Shown here in pieces: positions 61,635 to 64,000 of a stretch of 64,000 bases of DNA. The position numbers were made by a program, and so were the translations under genes. This stretch comes from Clostridium acetobutylicum ATCC 824. Lineage in GTDB: Bacteria > Bacillota > Clostridia > Clostridiales > Clostridiaceae. Location of the stretch: assembly GCF_000008765.1 (NCBI RefSeq), contig NC_003030.1, positions 2,576,001-2,640,000 on the forward strand, given 5' to 3'. Positions within the stretch are counted from its first letter, which is position 1; every line of letters begins with the position of its first letter. A model generated the notes under the pieces. The model saw only the letters and a program-made list of their open reading frames with translations. It did not search any database and was not told where the DNA came from.

Positions 61635-62111
61635 CTACTTTAAAATCTTTTCAAACTCAATTTCATGTTTTATAGGTATATCAAAGTTGCCTTTTATTGG
61701 AATCGAAGGCTTTAATTTTCTTGCACTATCAACGGAATTCAAGTAAAGTTTTGCCATATCAAAGCCTCTTTTTTGGTAAAATCTAAGTGCATTTATATTG
61801 TCATTTGTTGTAATTAACTTTATTTTATTTAATTCCAAACATGAGGCTATTTTCACCGCTCTATTCACAAGTGCAGTTCCAATACCCTCCTTTTCTCTTA
61901 AACTATCTAAGGACACTATCTCCATTTCATTTTTACAAAGCTTATAAGTAAGCAATCCCAATATATTTTTACCTTCATACATCACTAGTCCTGATAATTC
62001 AGACATATTCACCATTTTTCCTCTAACAACCATGTTTAAAGAAAACCAATGACACATTATAAACTTATTTATACTTTCTCTATTTTCATATGATATCTCT
62101 CTTATTTCCAT
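61635..62111 (-). CDS. GNAT-family N-acetyltransferase
   Basis: A 158-residue protein with SLREKEGIGTALVNRAVKI as motif A at about residue 72 and IKLITTNDNINALRFYQKRGFDMAKLY as motif B. It ends in KHEIEFEKIL. It is typical of small GNATs that act on small amines or antibiotics. AGGAG precedes the ATG. Confidence 0.82.
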   Translation of the reverse strand: MEIREISYENRESINKFIMCHWFSLNMVVRGKMVNMSELSGLVMYEGKNILGLLTYKLCKNEMEIVSLDSLREKEGIGTALVNRAVKIASCLELNKIKLITTNDNINALRFYQKRGFDMAKLYLNSVDSARKLKPSIPIKGNFDIPIKHEIEFEKILK

Positions 62112-62196
62112 GTACTATTCTCCTATAAAATAAATTCATTCGTATTCCATTATACAAATAAATATTTATCCACTTTTACCTTTAATGATAAAATTC

Positions 62197-62694
62197 TCAT
62201 AACAAACTCTTTTTCATAATCACCGCAGGTAAAATCTTTTTTCCCCATTTTAACTTAGCATTTTTAAATTCCATAAATCCGTTTCTTCTCCAAAATGAAT
62301 ACACCTTATCGTTATATCCTGCAACCACATCTATTCTTATACACAAACTTCCTCTTTCTTTAGCGTATTTTTCAAAAGCCTTGTATACCTCTATACCGCA
62401 GCCCTTACTTTTATACTCACTATTAAGCATTAAAAGCGATAGATATGTTTCTTTTTCTATTTTAAATTCAATTATTCCAGCTAGTTTTCCAGTAGAGCTC
62501 TCTACTATTTTACAATAAGAAAAATGTAGTTTTCTCATACAGTCCACTTCACTCTTTACCCAATCTTCTGTAACTATGCACTTTCCTATATGTCTTGCAA
62601 GAAAGCCCTTATTAGAATTATAAACTGAAGTTATCTCACCAAAATCATCATCTCCTATTAAATCTACATAAAAACCGTCGCCTTCAAAAATCAT
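62197..62694 (-). CDS. GNAT-family N-acetyltransferase
   Basis: A 165-residue protein starting at the ATG at 62694 after GAGGGGG; a longer frame has no site. Motif A reads LLMLNSEYKSKGCGIEVYKAF (with Cys at the usual Ile/Leu position) and is followed by RIDVVAGYNDKVYSFWRRNGFMEF. Downstream of the methyltransferase gene by 44 bases, probably in one transcript. Confidence 0.78.
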   Translation of the reverse strand: MIFEGDGFYVDLIGDDDFGEITSVYNSNKGFLARHIGKCIVTEDWVKSEVDCMRKLHFSYCKIVESSTGKLAGIIEFKIEKETYLSLLMLNSEYKSKGCGIEVYKAFEKYAKERGSLCIRIDVVAGYNDKVYSFWRRNGFMEFKNAKLKWGKKILPAVIMKKSLL

Positions 62695-62738
62695 GTTACT
62701 CCCCCTCACTTGTATAATTAATGAAACAACTACTATAA

Positions 62739-63365
62739 TCATAATATGCTTTTACTGAATTTCTCTGCTATATAATCTACATATCCTTGTTTTATTTTTA
62801 ATCCATCATTTATTCTTTCAACTACTCTATCCTCTTTAAACAGTACCTTCATGTCTTTAAAATACTTATCAGCCTCCTCTAAGCTAACATAACTGTGAAT
62901 AACTTTCTCTCCTCTCTCCAGCTGTAAAAACTCTCCCTCTCCTATCTTTTCTCCCTTATTGTACCTCTCATCTTTTGTTGTAAGAAAGTTTATACATGCA
63001 AGACCACCAGGCTTTAAAACCCTCTTTATCTCATCTATAGCTTCTTTAACGTCATTCTTTCTCATATGAAAAATAGTACCATAAGAATAAACAAAGCTCA
63101 TGGATTCATCTTTAAAAGGAAGTTTCCTTATGTCTCCTTTAGAAATATTAAGCTTAAAATTATTCTCTCTTGAGAAGTTCTCAGCTTTCTTAAGCTGTAG
63201 ATCGCTTATTTCTATGCCGTAAGTTTTATAGCCATCCTCTACAAAAATGGAAAGTGGTGGCAAATCTCCTCCAGCCCCACAATCAAGTACTGTTTTATCT
63301 AAATTGCTTTCATTACAATATTTTAGAAATCTGTACAACTGTGGCTGTCTAATTATAGTTTTCAT
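62739..63365 (-). CDS. SAM-dependent methyltransferase (class I)
   Basis: A 208-residue protein starting at the ATG at 63365 after GGAGG; a TTG four codons earlier contains that site. It has the Rossmann motif I VLDCGAGGDLPPL, motif II YGIEISDLQLKKAENF, motif III KGDIRKLPFKDESMSFVYSYG and motif IV EIKRVLKPGGLACINFL. It is a UbiE/small-molecule type; the acceptor is unknown. It precedes the GNAT gene. Confidence 0.85.
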   Translation of the reverse strand: MKTIIRQPQLYRFLKYCNESNLDKTVLDCGAGGDLPPLSIFVEDGYKTYGIEISDLQLKKAENFSRENNFKLNISKGDIRKLPFKDESMSFVYSYGTIFHMRKNDVKEAIDEIKRVLKPGGLACINFLTTKDERYNKGEKIGEGEFLQLERGEKVIHSYVSLEEADKYFKDMKVLFKEDRVVERINDGLKIKQGYVDYIAEKFSKSIL

Positions 63366-63468
63366 AGTAACCTCCAAATATTTTTAGAATCCTTTTAAGT
63401 AAAATTATACCACTTAACCTAAAACCAATGTAATAAAAACCATAATTTATAAAACGTTTGACATAAAA

Positions 63469-63495
63469 AATTCACACCTCAAATAAGATGTGAAT
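63469..63495 (-). terminator. Terminator of the gene at the right edge
   Basis: The hairpin ATTCACA.. / ..TGTGAAT is followed on the reverse strand by TTTTTATG. Confidence 0.75.
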
Positions 63496-63503
63496 TTGGT
63501 ATT

Positions 63504-64000
63504 TTAATATTTACTAAGTTCCGGTATATATTGTTTAAGTTCATTATTGCTTACTCCAGCTCGATCTGCCCCAGTAAGACTTCTTACAGTTTGCCAAATA
63601 TCCGTATCATCATTATCTGCTGAAATAAATACACTAATGAACGAACCATATTGAGTGGCAAATACTCTTCTTTCACCTATAAATGTTACTTTAGGTAAAT
63701 ATATAGTAGAACCATTTTTAGTTAGTGGTCTTACAGGCACGTCATTTATTATGTTTGCAATTTCAGTCCCTTGACCTCCGAAAATTGCTTTTGAAAGAAC
63801 TGAATATGCATGGTTTATTCCATTTATGACATTAGAATCTGTACTGTCACTTCCGATCGTTGTCAATTCAATATCCATGCTCGGATAATCGGAATGACTT
63901 ACATCACTTATATAAAATACATCATTATCTGTCCCTACACCATTGTTACTGTTATAAGTTATTCCAATATCAGGTGTTCCATTAGGACTAAATGTCTCTG
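63504..64000 (-). CDS. Protein of unknown function, C-terminal part
   Basis: An open frame that enters from the right edge and ends at 63504, at least 165 residues. The frame continues unbroken upstream of the first ATG inside the window (63878), reading ETFSPNGTPDIGITYNSNNG, then VGTDNDVFYISDVSHSDYPSMDIE, so the start lies beyond the window. The Asp/Asn-rich strands suggest a secreted or repeat-type protein. It ends with its own terminator. I cannot assign a family. Confidence 0.55.
   Translation of the reverse strand, partial: ETFSPNGTPDIGITYNSNNGVGTDNDVFYISDVSHSDYPSMDIELTTIGSDSTDSNVINGINHAYSVLSKAIFGGQGTEIANIINDVPVRPLTKNGSTIYLPKVTFIGERRVFATQYGSFISVFISADNDDTDIWQTVRSLTGADRAGVSNNELKQYIPELSKY

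Noticed and set aside
1-64000. Search for CRISPR arrays, tRNA genes, rRNA genes and intact insertion sequences
   Set aside because: No regularly spaced repeats, no clover-leaf with CCA-type ends and no transposase-like ORF were seen by reading. A covariance or profile search would be decisive.

Overview
This window is low-GC Clostridium-type chromosome (AT-rich intergenic DNA, strong AGGAGG ribosome sites, frequent GTG/TTG starts). It carries ferredoxin-linked anaerobic enzymes (2-oxoacid and pyruvate:ferredoxin oxidoreductases, a CO dehydrogenase) and sporulation-type proteins (a SpoIID-domain protein and a DUF3787 spore-surface-type protein). The gene content fits Clostridium acetobutylicum or a close relative. 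That is recognition from gene content, not a database match. I see no rRNA, tRNA, CRISPR array, prophage or intact insertion sequence.

Layout. 1-16 kb: the N-terminus of a 2-oxoacid oxidoreductase subunit, a Gln-rich protein, a three-gene tandem family of secreted/lipoproteins, and many small housekeeping or stress genes (GNATs, VOC proteins, a chagasin-type inhibitor, a second peptide deformylase, a NimA-like flavoprotein, a CPBP protease, a carbonic anhydrase). A TetR gene at 7.6-8.2 kb is broken by a one-base frameshift, and its likely operator recurs before the neighbouring zinc-ribbon gene. 16-28 kb: a soluble chemotaxis receptor, an aromatic-acid-exporter-like protein, a MarR-MATE efflux operon with clear operator boxes, a hemerythrin, an HTH-TPR regulator followed by a short unlisted secreted-peptide gene (RRNPP quorum-sensing type), and a zinc phospholipase C with a PLAT domain. 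27.4-28.4 kb is non-coding but contains a chain of hairpins ending in a terminator (candidate small RNA). 28-34 kb: a CO dehydrogenase with an altered active-site motif, then pyruvate:ferredoxin oxidoreductase.

34-53 kb: PlsY, a two-gene EamA/SMR-type transporter, a spore-surface-type protein, a 1042-residue SpoIID/Y_Y_Y/peptidoglycan-binding protein, a nitroreductase, a pair of tandem membrane paralogues, a secreted GH35 beta-galactosidase, and two thermolysin-like protease genes. The first protease is intact. The second has lost its catalytic domain by internal deletion. Both have the same promoter layout and a cre-like box.

53.5-60.1 kb is the most unusual system: a tightly packed seven-gene operon encoding a GtrA flippase (apparently starting at CTG), a QueD-like 6-pyruvoyl-tetrahydropterin synthase homologue, a large PTPS-related membrane protein, an XrtG-type exosortase, two family-2 glycosyltransferases and one secreted substrate with a Firmicu-CTERM-like tail. 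It looks like a self-contained protein-sorting and glycan-attachment device. The window ends with an iron-sulfur-flavoprotein-like reductase, two GNATs, a methyltransferase and a partial unknown protein.
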